64,000 nt of DNA from an uncultured Clostridia bacterium. Lineage in GTDB: Bacteria > Bacillota > Clostridia > Christensenellales > Borkfalkiaceae. Positions 52,395 to 61,117 of this stretch are shown here, in pieces (position 1 is the first letter of the stretch; every line of letters starts with the position of its first letter). The notes under the pieces are model-generated. The model searched no databases. It saw nothing but the letters and a program-made list of their open reading frames with translations, and was not told the origin of the DNA. The stretch is from assembly GCA_949286835.1 (NCBI GenBank), contig CASEDP010000008.1, positions 1 through 64,000 of the forward strand, written 5' to 3'. The translations under genes were made by a program, and so were the position numbers.

Positions 52395-53453
52395 TCATCT
52401 TGCGCCGAGCTCTTCCGCACACTCCTCTATGAGCGCCGCATACTGCTCTATGGGAAGCACTATCTCCTGACAGCTTCCCGCCTTGCAGGGCGCAACTACC
52501 GACACCATTGACTGCACGTCGTTCTTCTTGTCGTACTTTGCCACGAGCGCCGCCCTGCCCGCGTCCGCATATGCGGGCACGCCGCCTGTGACCTTCTTTA
52601 TCAGTCTGCGCAGGCTGTCGGCGTAGTCCTTTTCAATCTTGCCGAGGCGCTCTGCGATATACAGCTCGTAGAACATTCCTATGAGCACGAATTCGCCGTG
52701 CGACTTGCGTTTATAATAGAGCTCGAACGCGTGCCCCGTGGTGTGACCCAGATTTAAGGTCTTTCTCGCGCCGCCCGTGTCCTTTTCGTCGCCCGCGACG
52801 ACGTCTGCCTTATGCTGTATGCAGGGCGCGGTGACCGCCTCCGCAAAGCCGAGGGAAAAGAGGCTGCGGGCGTTGAGGAGCATATCGTATATGCCGGCGT
52901 CGAGTGCGCCGTACTTTATTATCTCGCCGAGACCGCAGCGCAATTCGCGCCTGGGCAACGTCTTTAAAAAGACGGGGTCTACGATTACTTCCTGCGGCTG
53001 ATAGAAAGTGCCGACGATGTTTTTAACCCCGTCGAGGTCTATCGCCGTCTTGCCGCCCACGGAGCTGTCCACCTGTGACAGGAGAGTCGTGGGTATCTGC
53101 ACGACCTTTACGCCGCGCATATAAAGCGACGCCGCAAGCCCAGCTATGTCGCCGACAACGCCTCCGCCGAGCGCGACGACCATGGAAGAGCGCGTCATTC
53201 CCGCCGCTATCATATGGCGGAGTATGGCGAGGAGAACGGAATAGTTCTTGCTTGCCTCGCCCGCTTTAACTATGTGCACCGCCGCGCCGCTGAAGCGTTC
53301 GGCAATTAGATTTACGTACAGCCTTGCAACGTTGCTGTCCGTTATGACGAACAGCCCCTTGCCGTCCGCTCGGGGGGCATACTTTTCAAACGCGCCCTCG
53401 CCGCAGTGAATTACGCTCCTCATCGAGGGAGCGTCAATGACTATGTCCCGCAT
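52395..53453 (-). CDS. aroB: 3-dehydroquinate synthase
   Basis: 352 residues. The NAD-binding ALGGGVVGDIAGLAASLYMRG, QIPTTLLSQVDSSVGGKT and metal-ligand NLGHTTGHAFE blocks are all present. It cyclises DAHP. It lies 7 bp after aroC and 28 bp before aroE. Confidence 0.96.
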   Translation of the reverse strand: MRDIVIDAPSMRSVIHCGEGAFEKYAPRADGKGLFVITDSNVARLYVNLIAERFSGAAVHIVKAGEASKNYSVLLAILRHMIAAGMTRSSMVVALGGGVVGDIAGLAASLYMRGVKVVQIPTTLLSQVDSSVGGKTAIDLDGVKNIVGTFYQPQEVIVDPVFLKTLPRRELRCGLGEIIKYGALDAGIYDMLLNARSLFSLGFAEAVTAPCIQHKADVVAGDEKDTGGARKTLNLGHTTGHAFELYYKRKSHGEFVLIGMFYELYIAERLGKIEKDYADSLRRLIKKVTGGVPAYADAGRAALVAKYDKKNDVQSMVSVVAPCKAGSCQEIVLPIEQYAALIEECAEELGAR

Positions 53454-53460
53454 CCGTATT

Positions 53461-54591
53461 TCAGGGCAGAAGGTCGTATCTGCCCTTTACCTCCTTGATG
53501 TTGTCGCCGCCCAGCCGTTCGGAGACTGCCTCCGCAAGGGCAAACGCCGCTACGCTCTCTAAAATTATCTCGCAAGCGCAGATTGCGGCGACGTCGCTGC
53601 GCTCGCTTGCCGCAGTACAGGGCTCGCCCGTGGCATAATCTACCGTCTTGAGCCCCCTCATAAGCGTGGGGATGGGCTTCATCGCCGCGCGGAGAACGAT
53701 CTCCTCTCCGTTGGACATTCCGCCCTCTATGCCGCCCGCGTTGTTGGTGCGGCGACGGTATCGTCCGCCCTCGGAAAATATCTCGTCGTGGACGGCGCTG
53801 CCCGCACATCTTCCGACGCCGAAGCCCATTCCGACTTCTACGCCCTTTATCGCCTGAACGCTCATAAGCGCCGCGCAGAGGCGCGCGTCGAGTTTTTCCG
53901 AATAGCTCATACAGCTTCCGAAGCCGCTCTTGAGCCCCTTAATCCTTATCTCGACTATGCCGCCCGCAGTGTCGCCAAGCTCCTTGAGCTTGTCAATCTT
54001 TGCCATTGCCTCCGTCTGCTTTTTATCGTCGAGCATAAAGAGCGGCTGAGTTTTTGCGCCCTCCAGCTCTTCAAACGCGTGAAAAGCTTTATCCTCTACG
54101 CCGCACACGCAGCGCACATAGCCGCTTACCTCCACGCCGAGCGCCCTTAAGTACTGCCTTGCGATTGTGCCGCCGACCACCCTTGCCGCAGTCTCCCTCG
54201 CGCTGGCGCGCTCGAGTATGTTGCGGGCGTCGGTCTGGTCGTACTTGATTATGCCCGTAAGGTCTGCGTGACCGGGGCGCACTTTGGTGAGGCGCCTGAG
54301 CGACGTATCCGCTCCCTCCGGCGCCATACACGCCGCCCAATTTTCATAGTCGCGGTTTTTTACGGCAAACGCGAGCGGGCTTGCGAGCGTCTTTCTGTCC
54401 CTGACGCCAGAGAGAATTTCAACCCTGTCCCTCTCTATCTTCTGTCTGCCGCCCCTGCCGTAGCCGCCCTGACGGAGAGAGAGATATCTGTCTATCTCCT
54501 CTATGTCTATGACGAGGTTGGAGGGCAACCCCTCTATAATCCCCAAGAGCATCTTGCCGTGCGATTCGCCTGCGGTGGTAAGTTTCATCAT
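53461..54591 (-). CDS. aroC: chorismate synthase
   Basis: 376 residues, FMN-dependent. It starts with TTAGESHGKMLLGIIEGLP, has RPGHADLTGIIKYDQTDARN and ERASARETAARVVGG, and ends with the NNAGGIEGGMSNGEEI block; all are AroC signatures. It makes chorismate from EPSP. Its start overlaps the stop of the preceding MBL-fold gene by 4 nt. aroA and aroF/G are not in this window. Confidence 0.96.
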   Translation of the reverse strand: MMKLTTAGESHGKMLLGIIEGLPSNLVIDIEEIDRYLSLRQGGYGRGGRQKIERDRVEILSGVRDRKTLASPLAFAVKNRDYENWAACMAPEGADTSLRRLTKVRPGHADLTGIIKYDQTDARNILERASARETAARVVGGTIARQYLRALGVEVSGYVRCVCGVEDKAFHAFEELEGAKTQPLFMLDDKKQTEAMAKIDKLKELGDTAGGIVEIRIKGLKSGFGSCMSYSEKLDARLCAALMSVQAIKGVEVGMGFGVGRCAGSAVHDEIFSEGGRYRRRTNNAGGIEGGMSNGEEIVLRAAMKPIPTLMRGLKTVDYATGEPCTAASERSDVAAICACEIILESVAAFALAEAVSERLGGDNIKEVKGRYDLLP

Positions 54592-55613
54592 TTCTCCTTG
54601 AATATCTGATAGTTTAAAGAAGTTGCGACGACGGTTATGTCGCCGTCGTAATCGGTATAGTATGGCGACGTGTAGTTGTATACGTCCGAAAGCGCCGAAG
54701 AACTAGGATAATCCGCAAAGTTTTTGCCGACGCTTACGACGGCGTGCGCGGGTGAGATGAGGTCGTAGAAGGGCGCGAATGTGTTGTTCTCGCCGCCGTG
54801 TGCGGGCACGGTGACGACGTCGCACTCTTCAAGCTTCGGCGATTGCCCGCCTACCTCGCAGTAGGGCTGATTTAAAAGTTTGCAAAGTTCATATTCGGTG
54901 GTTATCCGCTCCAGCGTCTCCACGCGTGCGTCCGAGGTGAAGAGAAAGGCGTTTTCGCCGTATTCCAGCCACATTACGACTGACGCCTTTTCTATGTTGA
55001 CGTTTGTCGCGCTCTCGTTGAGGTCGGCATATTCGCCGTCGGGGCTTAAGCTGTTCACGGGCGAGAGAAAGCTGAAAAACCAGCCGTTTTCATCGTCCGC
55101 CTGCCCTTCGCCGACCTGCGCGGTCGTACAGGGAATGTCCTTTTCTTCGAGAAGGGAGATGAATTCGTGATATTCTTCCGTCACCCTCGTGTTCCTGCAA
55201 TAGGGTATGTAAGCCTCGCCTATCTCCTTATAGCGCACGACTTCGGAAAGTCCGCCGCAGTGTTCGTCCTTGACCGATGTGCAGACGAGATAATCTATCT
55301 TTTCCACACCTCTTCTGTTGAGCAGCGTCAGAACGGAGAGCATATTGTCATAGTCGCCGTTGCCGCCGTCTATGAGCATTGTCTTGCCGCCGGGCAGCTC
55401 CGCAAGCGCACAGTCGCCGAAGCCCACGTCGAGGTAGGTTATCCTGAGTTCCTCCTCGTTCCTGTCCTCCGCGCGGACGACATACGCCGACAAATACTTT
55501 ACGGGCACGAAGCAGTTGACTATTATGAGGGCTATGCTCGCCGCCACTATGAGCGCGGCGAACGCGACGCTTATCGCCGCCGCCGCGGATATGCGCTTTT
55601 TCTTTGCTTTCAT
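54588..55613 (-). CDS. ComEC-like metallo-beta-lactamase-fold protein with degenerate metal site
   Basis: 341 residues. One N-terminal membrane anchor (about 10-33), then an extracytoplasmic MBL domain beginning LRITYLDVGFGDCALAELPGG as in the ComEC C-terminal domain. The metal-binding THxHxDH motif reads TSVKDEH (112-118), so two His and the Asp are replaced. The fold is probably kept, while normal hydrolase chemistry is doubtful. It is translationally coupled to aroC, but no functional link is obvious. Confidence 0.82.
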   Translation of the reverse strand: MKAKKKRISAAAAISVAFAALIVAASIALIIVNCFVPVKYLSAYVVRAEDRNEEELRITYLDVGFGDCALAELPGGKTMLIDGGNGDYDNMLSVLTLLNRRGVEKIDYLVCTSVKDEHCGGLSEVVRYKEIGEAYIPYCRNTRVTEEYHEFISLLEEKDIPCTTAQVGEGQADDENGWFFSFLSPVNSLSPDGEYADLNESATNVNIEKASVVMWLEYGENAFLFTSDARVETLERITTEYELCKLLNQPYCEVGGQSPKLEECDVVTVPAHGGENNTFAPFYDLISPAHAVVSVGKNFADYPSSSALSDVYNYTSPYYTDYDGDITVVATSLNYQIFKEK

Positions 55614-55692
55614 CTCGTATAAAATTTCGTTTTTGTGTTATTTATATACAATAATACACAATAATTATACATTAGTCGTCCCCGTTTGTAAA

Positions 55693-55730
55693 TAAAAAAA
55701 TGAGCGGTTTTTGCATAAAACCGCTCATTT
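55693..55730 (-). terminator. terminator of the pfl operon
   Basis: An AAATGAGCGGTTTT-type stem (55697-55710 with 55717-55730) with a U-run on the - strand, about 110 bp after the glycyl-radical gene. Confidence 0.88.
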
Positions 55731-55839
55731 TACACAGCGTTTGTGCCGTGTTGCAGTCCATCAACGGAGAGCAGAGCCCCCCTGCCGCCGTACGCCTGCC
55801 CGACGCGCGAAAAAAATCCTCTCCGCGGGCAGAAAAAGC

Positions 55840-56070
55840 TTACAGGCTTTCGTGTATGGTACGGCTGATTACGTCGTCCTGCTGCTCTTTGGTGAGCTTG
55901 TTGAAGTTGACCGCATAGCCCGAAACCCTTATGGTGAGCTGGGGATATTTTTCGGGATGAGCCTGCGCATCGAGCAGCGTTTCGCGGCTGAATACGTTTA
56001 CGTTGAGATGATGTCCGCCGTCCGCAACATAGGCGTCCAGCATATTTACAAGATTATCTGCCCTTGACAT
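55840..56070 (-). CDS. stand-alone glycyl-radical domain of pyruvate formate-lyase
   Basis: 76 residues matching the extreme C-terminus of [21 protein letters not shown], then [18 protein letters not shown] with the radical glycine Gly51 in RVSGYAV. It begins where the large PFL protein ends, so the two genes together make one complete PFL. It has its own AAGGAG site 9 nt before the ATG. It is shorter than E. coli YfiD/GrcA, lacking that protein's N-terminal extension. It should be activated by PflA and supply the radical in trans. Confidence 0.92.
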   Translation of the reverse strand: MSRADNLVNMLDAYVADGGHHLNVNVFSRETLLDAQAHPEKYPQLTIRVSGYAVNFNKLTKEQQDDVISRTIHESL

Positions 56071-56144
56071 AGTTTAATTCTCCTTATTTTTTTGAGTTAT
56101 ATATAAAAGTAGTTCAAATGATTAAAACTTTGCGAATACTTTCG

Positions 56145-56301
56145 CCTACTATGCTTACGCTCCGTGCGACCGACTTCGTCGGGCGGGCGGCAGGTGAATT
56201 GACATATTTTCTAATAATCGTGTGCCGCAGCACAATATGTCAAGAGGGCAACGCCCTCAACCTCGTCAAATTTGTTTTCGTCACCAGAAAACAAATTTAC
56301 G
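56145..56301 (-). repeat. structured repeat copy between the two PFL genes
   Basis: On the - strand it carries the same stem series as 50254-50413: an AAATTTGTTTTC/GAAAACAAATTT hairpin, GAGGGC/GCCCTC, TTGACATATT/AATATGTCAA and a CCGAC/GTCGG hairpin ending in TAGTAGG. It begins 8 nt after the pflB stop codon. Confidence 0.85.
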
Positions 56302-56309
56302 AAACCCAT

Positions 56310-58343
56310 TTACTCCTTCCCCAGCGACGCGGGCGTAACCGAGAAGGTGTTGGAAATGCCGTCCCTCGAATACTCATAGGGAAGTTTTGCAACCGATTCC
56401 AGCGAGGCGAGCGCGCCGCTCTTGTCCCTGCCGTGCATAGGGTTTGCGCCGGGCGCGAGGGGCTGACCCGCCCTTCTGCCGTCTGGCGTGTTGCCCGTCT
56501 TTTTGCCGTAGACGACATTTGAAGTTATGGTGAGTATTGACATAGTCGGTACGCTTTCGCGGTAGGTATAGTTGCTCTTCACCTTGTTCATAAAGGTCTT
56601 TACGAGCCATACCGCAATCTCGTCCGCACGGTCGTCGTTGTTGCCGTACTGGGGATATTCCCCCTCCGTCCTGAAGTCGACGACAAGCCCTTCCTCGTTG
56701 CGTACGGGATATACCTTTGCGTACTTTATTGCCGAGAGCGAGTCCACCGCGCAGGACAGCCCCGCGATGCCCGTGGCAAAGAAGCGGCGCACGTTTGTAT
56801 CGTGCAGAGCCATCTCCAGCGCCTCGTAGGAGTATTTGTCGTGCATATAGTGAATTAAATTTAGCGTATTGACATACAGCTTTGCCAGCCAATCCATCAT
56901 CTGTTCGTACTTGACGATTATGTCGTCATAGTCGAGAGCGCCGTCGCCGATGACGGGCGCAAACATAGGCGAAACCTGCAGGGGCTTGCCCGTCTTTTTG
57001 TCCTTTACGAGCTCGTCCTTGCCTCCGTTTATTGCATACAGCAGGCACTTTGCGAGGTTTGCCCTCGCGCCGAAAAACTGCATATCCTTGCCCACCCTCA
57101 TACAGCTTACGCAGCAGGCGATGCAGTAATCGTCGCCCATCTCGGGGCGCATTAAATCGTCGCTCTCGTACTGTATTGCGGATGTAGCTATCGACGTCTC
57201 CGCGCAGAACTTCTTGAAGCCTGCGGGCAGGTTTTTTGACCACAGCACCGTGAGATTGGGTTCGGGCGCGGGTCCGAGGTTTTTGAGCGTGTGGAGTATT
57301 CTGAACGACGACCTGGTGACGAGCGTCCTGCCGTCCACGCCCATTCCGCCGATGCTCTCCGTAACCCACGTGGGGTCGCCCGAGAACAGCTCGTTATACT
57401 CCTTTATCCTCATAAATTTGACTATGCGCAGCTTCATTACGAACTGGTCGATGAGCTCCTGCGCCTCGACTTCTGTGAGTATTCCGCGCGCTATGTCCCT
57501 TTCGATGTAGATGTCGAGGAATGTCGAGTTTCTGCCTATCGACATCGCCGCGCCGTTCTGGTCCTTGACTGCGCCGAGATAGCCGAAGTAGAGCGCCTGG
57601 ACAGCTTCCTGCGCTGTGGCTGCGGGCTTGGAGATGTCCTTGCCGTAGATTTCCGCCATCTTCTTGAGTTCGCCGAGGGCGCGTATCTGCTCTGAAAGCT
57701 CCTCCCTGTCCCTGACCCTGTCGGGCGTCATATCGCCGTCGATTAAGTCCTTGTCCCTCATCTTCTGTCCGATGAGGTAATCTACGCCGTAGAGCGCGAC
57801 CCTGCGGTAATCGCCGACTATTCTGCCCCTGCCGTAGGTGTCGGGAAGCCCCGTCAGAATGTGCGCCGTGCGCGCCCTGCGCATTTCGGGCGTATATGCG
57901 TCATACACGCCGTCGTTGTGCGTCTTGCGGTATCTGGTGAAGATAGTCTTGACTTCGGGGTCGAGCTCATAGCCGTACATATTGAGCGCCTGCTCTGCCA
58001 TCTTTATGCCGCCGAAGGGCTGCAGGGAGCGCTTGAAAGGCTCGTCCGTCTGCAGTCCGACAATCTTTTCGAGCTCCTTGTCGATATATCCCGCGCCGTG
58101 GCTCGTCAGGGTGGAGACAATCTTTGTGTCCGCCTTGAGTACGCCGCCCGCGTCGTGCTCCTTCTTGGAGAGCTCCAGAATTTTCTGCCACAGCCTGTTG
58201 GTGGCATCGGTAGGTCCTTCGAGGAAGGAACCGTCGCCCTCGTAAGGGGTATAGTTGCGCTGAATGAAATCGCGCACGTTTACTTCGTCATCGCTCCATT
58301 TTCCGGGATTGAAGCCCTCCCACTGTGTATAGAACATCTGCAA
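56310..58343 (-). CDS. pflB: pyruvate formate-lyase catalytic subunit lacking the glycyl-radical domain
   Basis: 677 residues. It converts pyruvate and CoA to acetyl-CoA and formate. The catalytic Cys410-Cys411 pair lies in CIACCVSCM, followed by [35 protein letters not shown] and the family's [17 protein letters not shown] follow. There it stops, whereas normal PFL (about 750 residues) continues into the radical domain. That domain is encoded separately 239 bp downstream. The remaining sequence looks fully conserved, so this is a split enzyme and not a decayed one. Confidence 0.93.
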   Translation of the reverse strand: MQMFYTQWEGFNPGKWSDDEVNVRDFIQRNYTPYEGDGSFLEGPTDATNRLWQKILELSKKEHDAGGVLKADTKIVSTLTSHGAGYIDKELEKIVGLQTDEPFKRSLQPFGGIKMAEQALNMYGYELDPEVKTIFTRYRKTHNDGVYDAYTPEMRRARTAHILTGLPDTYGRGRIVGDYRRVALYGVDYLIGQKMRDKDLIDGDMTPDRVRDREELSEQIRALGELKKMAEIYGKDISKPAATAQEAVQALYFGYLGAVKDQNGAAMSIGRNSTFLDIYIERDIARGILTEVEAQELIDQFVMKLRIVKFMRIKEYNELFSGDPTWVTESIGGMGVDGRTLVTRSSFRILHTLKNLGPAPEPNLTVLWSKNLPAGFKKFCAETSIATSAIQYESDDLMRPEMGDDYCIACCVSCMRVGKDMQFFGARANLAKCLLYAINGGKDELVKDKKTGKPLQVSPMFAPVIGDGALDYDDIIVKYEQMMDWLAKLYVNTLNLIHYMHDKYSYEALEMALHDTNVRRFFATGIAGLSCAVDSLSAIKYAKVYPVRNEEGLVVDFRTEGEYPQYGNNDDRADEIAVWLVKTFMNKVKSNYTYRESVPTMSILTITSNVVYGKKTGNTPDGRRAGQPLAPGANPMHGRDKSGALASLESVAKLPYEYSRDGISNTFSVTPASLGKE

Positions 58344-58412
58344 TTCTCCTCAAAATGATACTTTTTTCTGTAAGTTGATTTTTCCGACAGGTCGGCTTTC
58401 CCGCCGCGCCCG

Positions 58413-58709
58413 TCACTTTCCGTCGTTTTTGTGCTCTTCCGTCTTGCTCTCCAGCCAGATTTCGAGTATTTCCGGCGGCTGATAGCCCGAAAAACGGGCA
58501 AATTCTTTGCCGTCGTCCATAAGTATTGCCGTAGGCACGCGCGTTATCGAGTACTTTTCCGCCGCCGCACCGTCCGCCTCTAAATCTACCCTTATAAACC
58601 TGTACCCGAACCGCGGGGCGAGCGCGCTTAAAACAGGCATAACGGCGTGACAGCTTGCGCAGGCGTCGCCGTAGAATTCAACTATGCACATTCCCTTTAA
58701 ATCTGTCAT
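58413..58709 (-). CDS. thioredoxin-like protein
   Basis: 98 residues, thioredoxin fold with Cys17-Ala-Ser-Cys20 (DACASC) in place of the usual CGPC and a cis-Pro in RVPTA. It lies between pflA (4-bp overlap) and pflB (69-bp gap). A role in keeping PFL or PflA cysteines reduced is suggested by position only. Confidence 0.9.
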   Translation of the reverse strand: MTDLKGMCIVEFYGDACASCHAVMPVLSALAPRFGYRFIRVDLEADGAAAEKYSITRVPTAILMDDGKEFARFSGYQPPEILEIWLESKTEEHKNDGK

Positions 58710-59428
58710 TTAGTCACCCCGAGTATTTTTTTTGCGTTTTCCACCCGCTCCCTCGAAGGCGGCTCTACGCCATTGAGCGGATAGTCGACGCCCAGCGACG
58801 CGTACTTTGAAACGCCCATAGTGTGGTATGGCAGAACCTCAATCTTTCTTACCGTCTTAAGAGTGCCTATGAACGCGGAGAGCGATTTTAAATATCCGTC
58901 GTCGTCGGTAATGCCGGGAACCAACACGTGGCGTATCCACATATCCTTGCCGATATCCGAAAGATAGCGCGCGAACGCCATCACATTTGCGTTGGAATGT
59001 CCCGTAAGCTCCCTGTGCTCGCCGTCGTCTATGTGCTTTATGTCGAGAAGCACGAGGTCCGTGACGGCGAGAAGTCCGTCGAATTTGTGCGGGTCGTTCG
59101 CGTCGAACAGCACGCCCGACGTATCCAGCGCGGTGGAGACGCCCGCCTTCTTTATGAGCGCGAAGAGCTCCTGCGCAAAAGCCGCCTGAGCCATAGGCTC
59201 ACCGCCGGAGAGGGTTATCCCCCCGCCGCCGACAAAGTAGTTCTTATAGCGCAGGACGTTTTTCGCCACCTCTTCCGCGGTGTACTTTTTGCCAACGCCG
59301 AACGCCCAGGTGTCGGGGTTGTGGCAGTACTTGCAGCGCATAGGGCAGCCCTGCATAAACACGACGAAGCGTATGCCCGGACCGTCGACGGTGCCAAAGC
59401 TTTCAAACGAATGAACGTACCCTTCCAC
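58706..59428 (-). CDS. pflA: pyruvate formate-lyase-activating enzyme (radical SAM)
   Basis: 240 residues from a GTG start (59428) with GGAGG 5 nt upstream; the homologous protein starts at the same place (xEGYVHSFESFGTVDGPG). The radical SAM cluster is Cys28-x3-Cys32-x2-Cys35 in GCPMRCKYCHN, followed by GGGGITLSGGEP. It installs the glycyl radical, here on the separate 76-residue protein. It is the first gene of the operon, an unusual order since pflA normally follows pflB. Confidence 0.93.
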   Translation of the reverse strand: MEGYVHSFESFGTVDGPGIRFVVFMQGCPMRCKYCHNPDTWAFGVGKKYTAEEVAKNVLRYKNYFVGGGGITLSGGEPMAQAAFAQELFALIKKAGVSTALDTSGVLFDANDPHKFDGLLAVTDLVLLDIKHIDDGEHRELTGHSNANVMAFARYLSDIGKDMWIRHVLVPGITDDDGYLKSLSAFIGTLKTVRKIEVLPYHTMGVSKYASLGVDYPLNGVEPPSRERVENAKKILGVTK

Positions 59429-59574
59429 GCGCACCTCCGCATAAAATAAGGGCAAAATTACCGCTGTTTGCGATATCTTTGCCCAGACGAACGACTTTAA
59501 AGACAGTGTGCCGCTCCACGCGGTAATCCGCCAATAATCGTCAGTCACGGCAACACCCAAATCACTACACTGCG

Positions 59575-59603
59575 ATTATAGCATACACTGATTGCATTGT
59601 CAA
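59575..59603 (-). promoter_or_regulatory. consensus sigma-A promoter of the pfl operon
   Basis: On the - strand TTGACA (59598-59603), 17 nt, TATAAT (59575-59580): a perfect match, about 150 nt before the pflA start. Confidence 0.82.
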
Positions 59604-59676
59604 CACCTTATTACAAAATATTGCTATATATTTTTTAACTAAACACAATATATTGTATTTTGCCAGAATTTTACAA

Positions 59677-60126
59677 CTATATGAAAGAATATATCAGACC
59701 GACTGCGACGCCCGAAAAAACGCCGAACACGATGATTGCGCCCGCGACCGTGAACATCTTTGCAGCCATACCGTATATCCACCCTTCGGTCTTGAATTCC
59801 ATTGCGGGGGAGGTCACGGAGTTTGCAAAGCCCGTTATCGGCACGATAGAGCCCGCGCCCGCGTATCTTCCAATTCTGTCATATACGCCCAACCCCGTAA
59901 GGAGACAGCCTATGAATATGAGTATCGCCGACACCGTGCCCGCAAGCATATCGCCGGAGAGCCCCGCAAACTCCAGCATATATCTGAAAAACTGCCCTAT
60001 ACAGCAGATAAGCCCGCCCACGCTGAACGCCGCCGCGCAGTTTTTCAGGTGCTTGGTGGGAGGGTCGTGCAGCTTTACGTAGTTGAGATAGTTGGCGTTA
60101 TAGTTCTCCCTGTGTTTGCCTGTCAT
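59677..60126 (-). CDS. spoVAC: stage V sporulation protein AC-like membrane protein
   Basis: 149 residues with about four transmembrane helices. The start PPTKHLKNCAAAFSVGGLICCIGQ and GAGSIVPITGFANSVTSPAMEFKTEGWIYG are typical of SpoVAC/SpoVAE proteins, which move dipicolinic acid into and out of the spore. SpoVAD and SpoVAEb, the usual neighbours, are not adjacent. This is the best sign that the host forms endospores. Confidence 0.9.
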   Translation of the reverse strand: MTGKHRENYNANYLNYVKLHDPPTKHLKNCAAAFSVGGLICCIGQFFRYMLEFAGLSGDMLAGTVSAILIFIGCLLTGLGVYDRIGRYAGAGSIVPITGFANSVTSPAMEFKTEGWIYGMAAKMFTVAGAIIVFGVFSGVAVGLIYSFI

Positions 60127-60205
60127 TTCTGATGCCTTCCCCCTTAATTCCCTTTATCAGCGTCTCGCGCTCGTCGCGGCGCGATAAGTCGATTTCCTTT
60201 CTCAT
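60098..60205 (-). CDS. possible 35-residue leader peptide between SDR gene and spoVAC
   Basis: An open frame of 36 codons starts with an ATG overlapping the SDR stop (ATGA) and ends inside spoVAC. Very charged sequence (MRKEIDLSRRDERETL...). It could serve translational coupling. It could equally be chance. Confidence 0.25.
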   Translation of the reverse strand: MRKEIDLSRRDERETLIKGIKGEGIRNDRQTQGEL

Positions 60206-61020
60206 TGATGGAACATCCTCTCGCCGATATACAGCGCAAGCTTTTCGGGCATTACGCGCGTTGCAATTCTCTTTGCAGTGTTCATAGCCCCGCAGGTCTT
60301 GATTATGGGAGGGCGGTCGGACATCAGAGTTTTATATATGTCCTCTGCCACGCGCGAGGGCTTCATTCCGCTCTGTTCCATATTGTTGAGCGCCGCAACC
60401 GCCCTGTTGACCGACTTGCTGTACGTACCGTTCTCCTCCTCCGTGTACACCTTGCGCTTGAACGAAAAGTTTGTCGCCGTGCCGCCGGGGAGCACCGCCG
60501 TTACGCGGATATCGTAGCGGTTGAGTTCGGCGTTAGCCTCTCTTGCAAGCATTTCGAGCGCCGCCTTTGACGCGGAATAAAACGCATCGAAGAGGATGGG
60601 CACGTCGCCGCCGAGCGAGCCGACAAGCACAATCTTGCCGCCCCTCTTCTTCATAAGCGGGATTGCCGCCTGCATAGCCCGAAGAGCGCCGAAGAAGTTG
60701 ACCTCGAAGAGGTATTTATAGTCGCTCTCCCTTGCGTGCTCTATGGGCGCAGCCATAGAATAGCCCGCGCAGTAGATGAGCGCGGTGAGTCCGTGCTTTT
60801 CCGCAGAGGCGCGTATAGCCTCCGACACCTCCGTGCCGTGGGCGACGTCCGCGCATATGTTTTCGACACTGGCGTTGTTGCACGCCGTCCTTGAGATATT
60901 GGTTACCGCCCAGCCCCTGTTGACGAGGCGGACGCACGTTTCGTAGCCTATGCCCGAACTGCCGCCGACGACGATTGCAGAAGGGCGTATTTTTTGCATT
61001 GACGCTGTGTTGTTTTCCAT
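60202..61020 (-). CDS. short-chain dehydrogenase/reductase
   Basis: 272 residues from the ATG at 61020. VVGGSSGIGYET is the cofactor loop, YCAGYSMA the structural motif, and LVGSLGG...FYSASKAAL the catalytic Ser and Tyr-x3-Lys. The longer C-terminal part fits the classical fatty-aldehyde/steroid-like SDRs. The substrate is unknown. No good Shine-Dalgarno is seen at this or the next ATG (60999), so the start is uncertain. Confidence 0.85.
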   Translation of the reverse strand: MENNTASMQKIRPSAIVVGGSSGIGYETCVRLVNRGWAVTNISRTACNNASVENICADVAHGTEVSEAIRASAEKHGLTALIYCAGYSMAAPIEHARESDYKYLFEVNFFGALRAMQAAIPLMKKRGGKIVLVGSLGGDVPILFDAFYSASKAALEMLAREANAELNRYDIRVTAVLPGGTATNFSFKRKVYTEEENGTYSKSVNRAVAALNNMEQSGMKPSRVAEDIYKTLMSDRPPIIKTCGAMNTAKRIATRVMPEKLALYIGERMFHQ

Positions 61021-61117
61021 ACTATCAGCATACCGCAAAGCGCAAAAAATATTCGCCCCGTTCAGAATGAATGGGGCGACGAACACCAAATATCGAGCGC
61101 ATATGCGACAACTTTCA

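Noticed and set aside
55840-56070. The small PFL gene being an ordinary GrcA/YfiD spare-part protein beside a full PFL
   Set aside because: The adjacent pflB itself lacks the radical domain, and the small protein lacks the GrcA N-terminal extension, so the two are halves of one enzyme.
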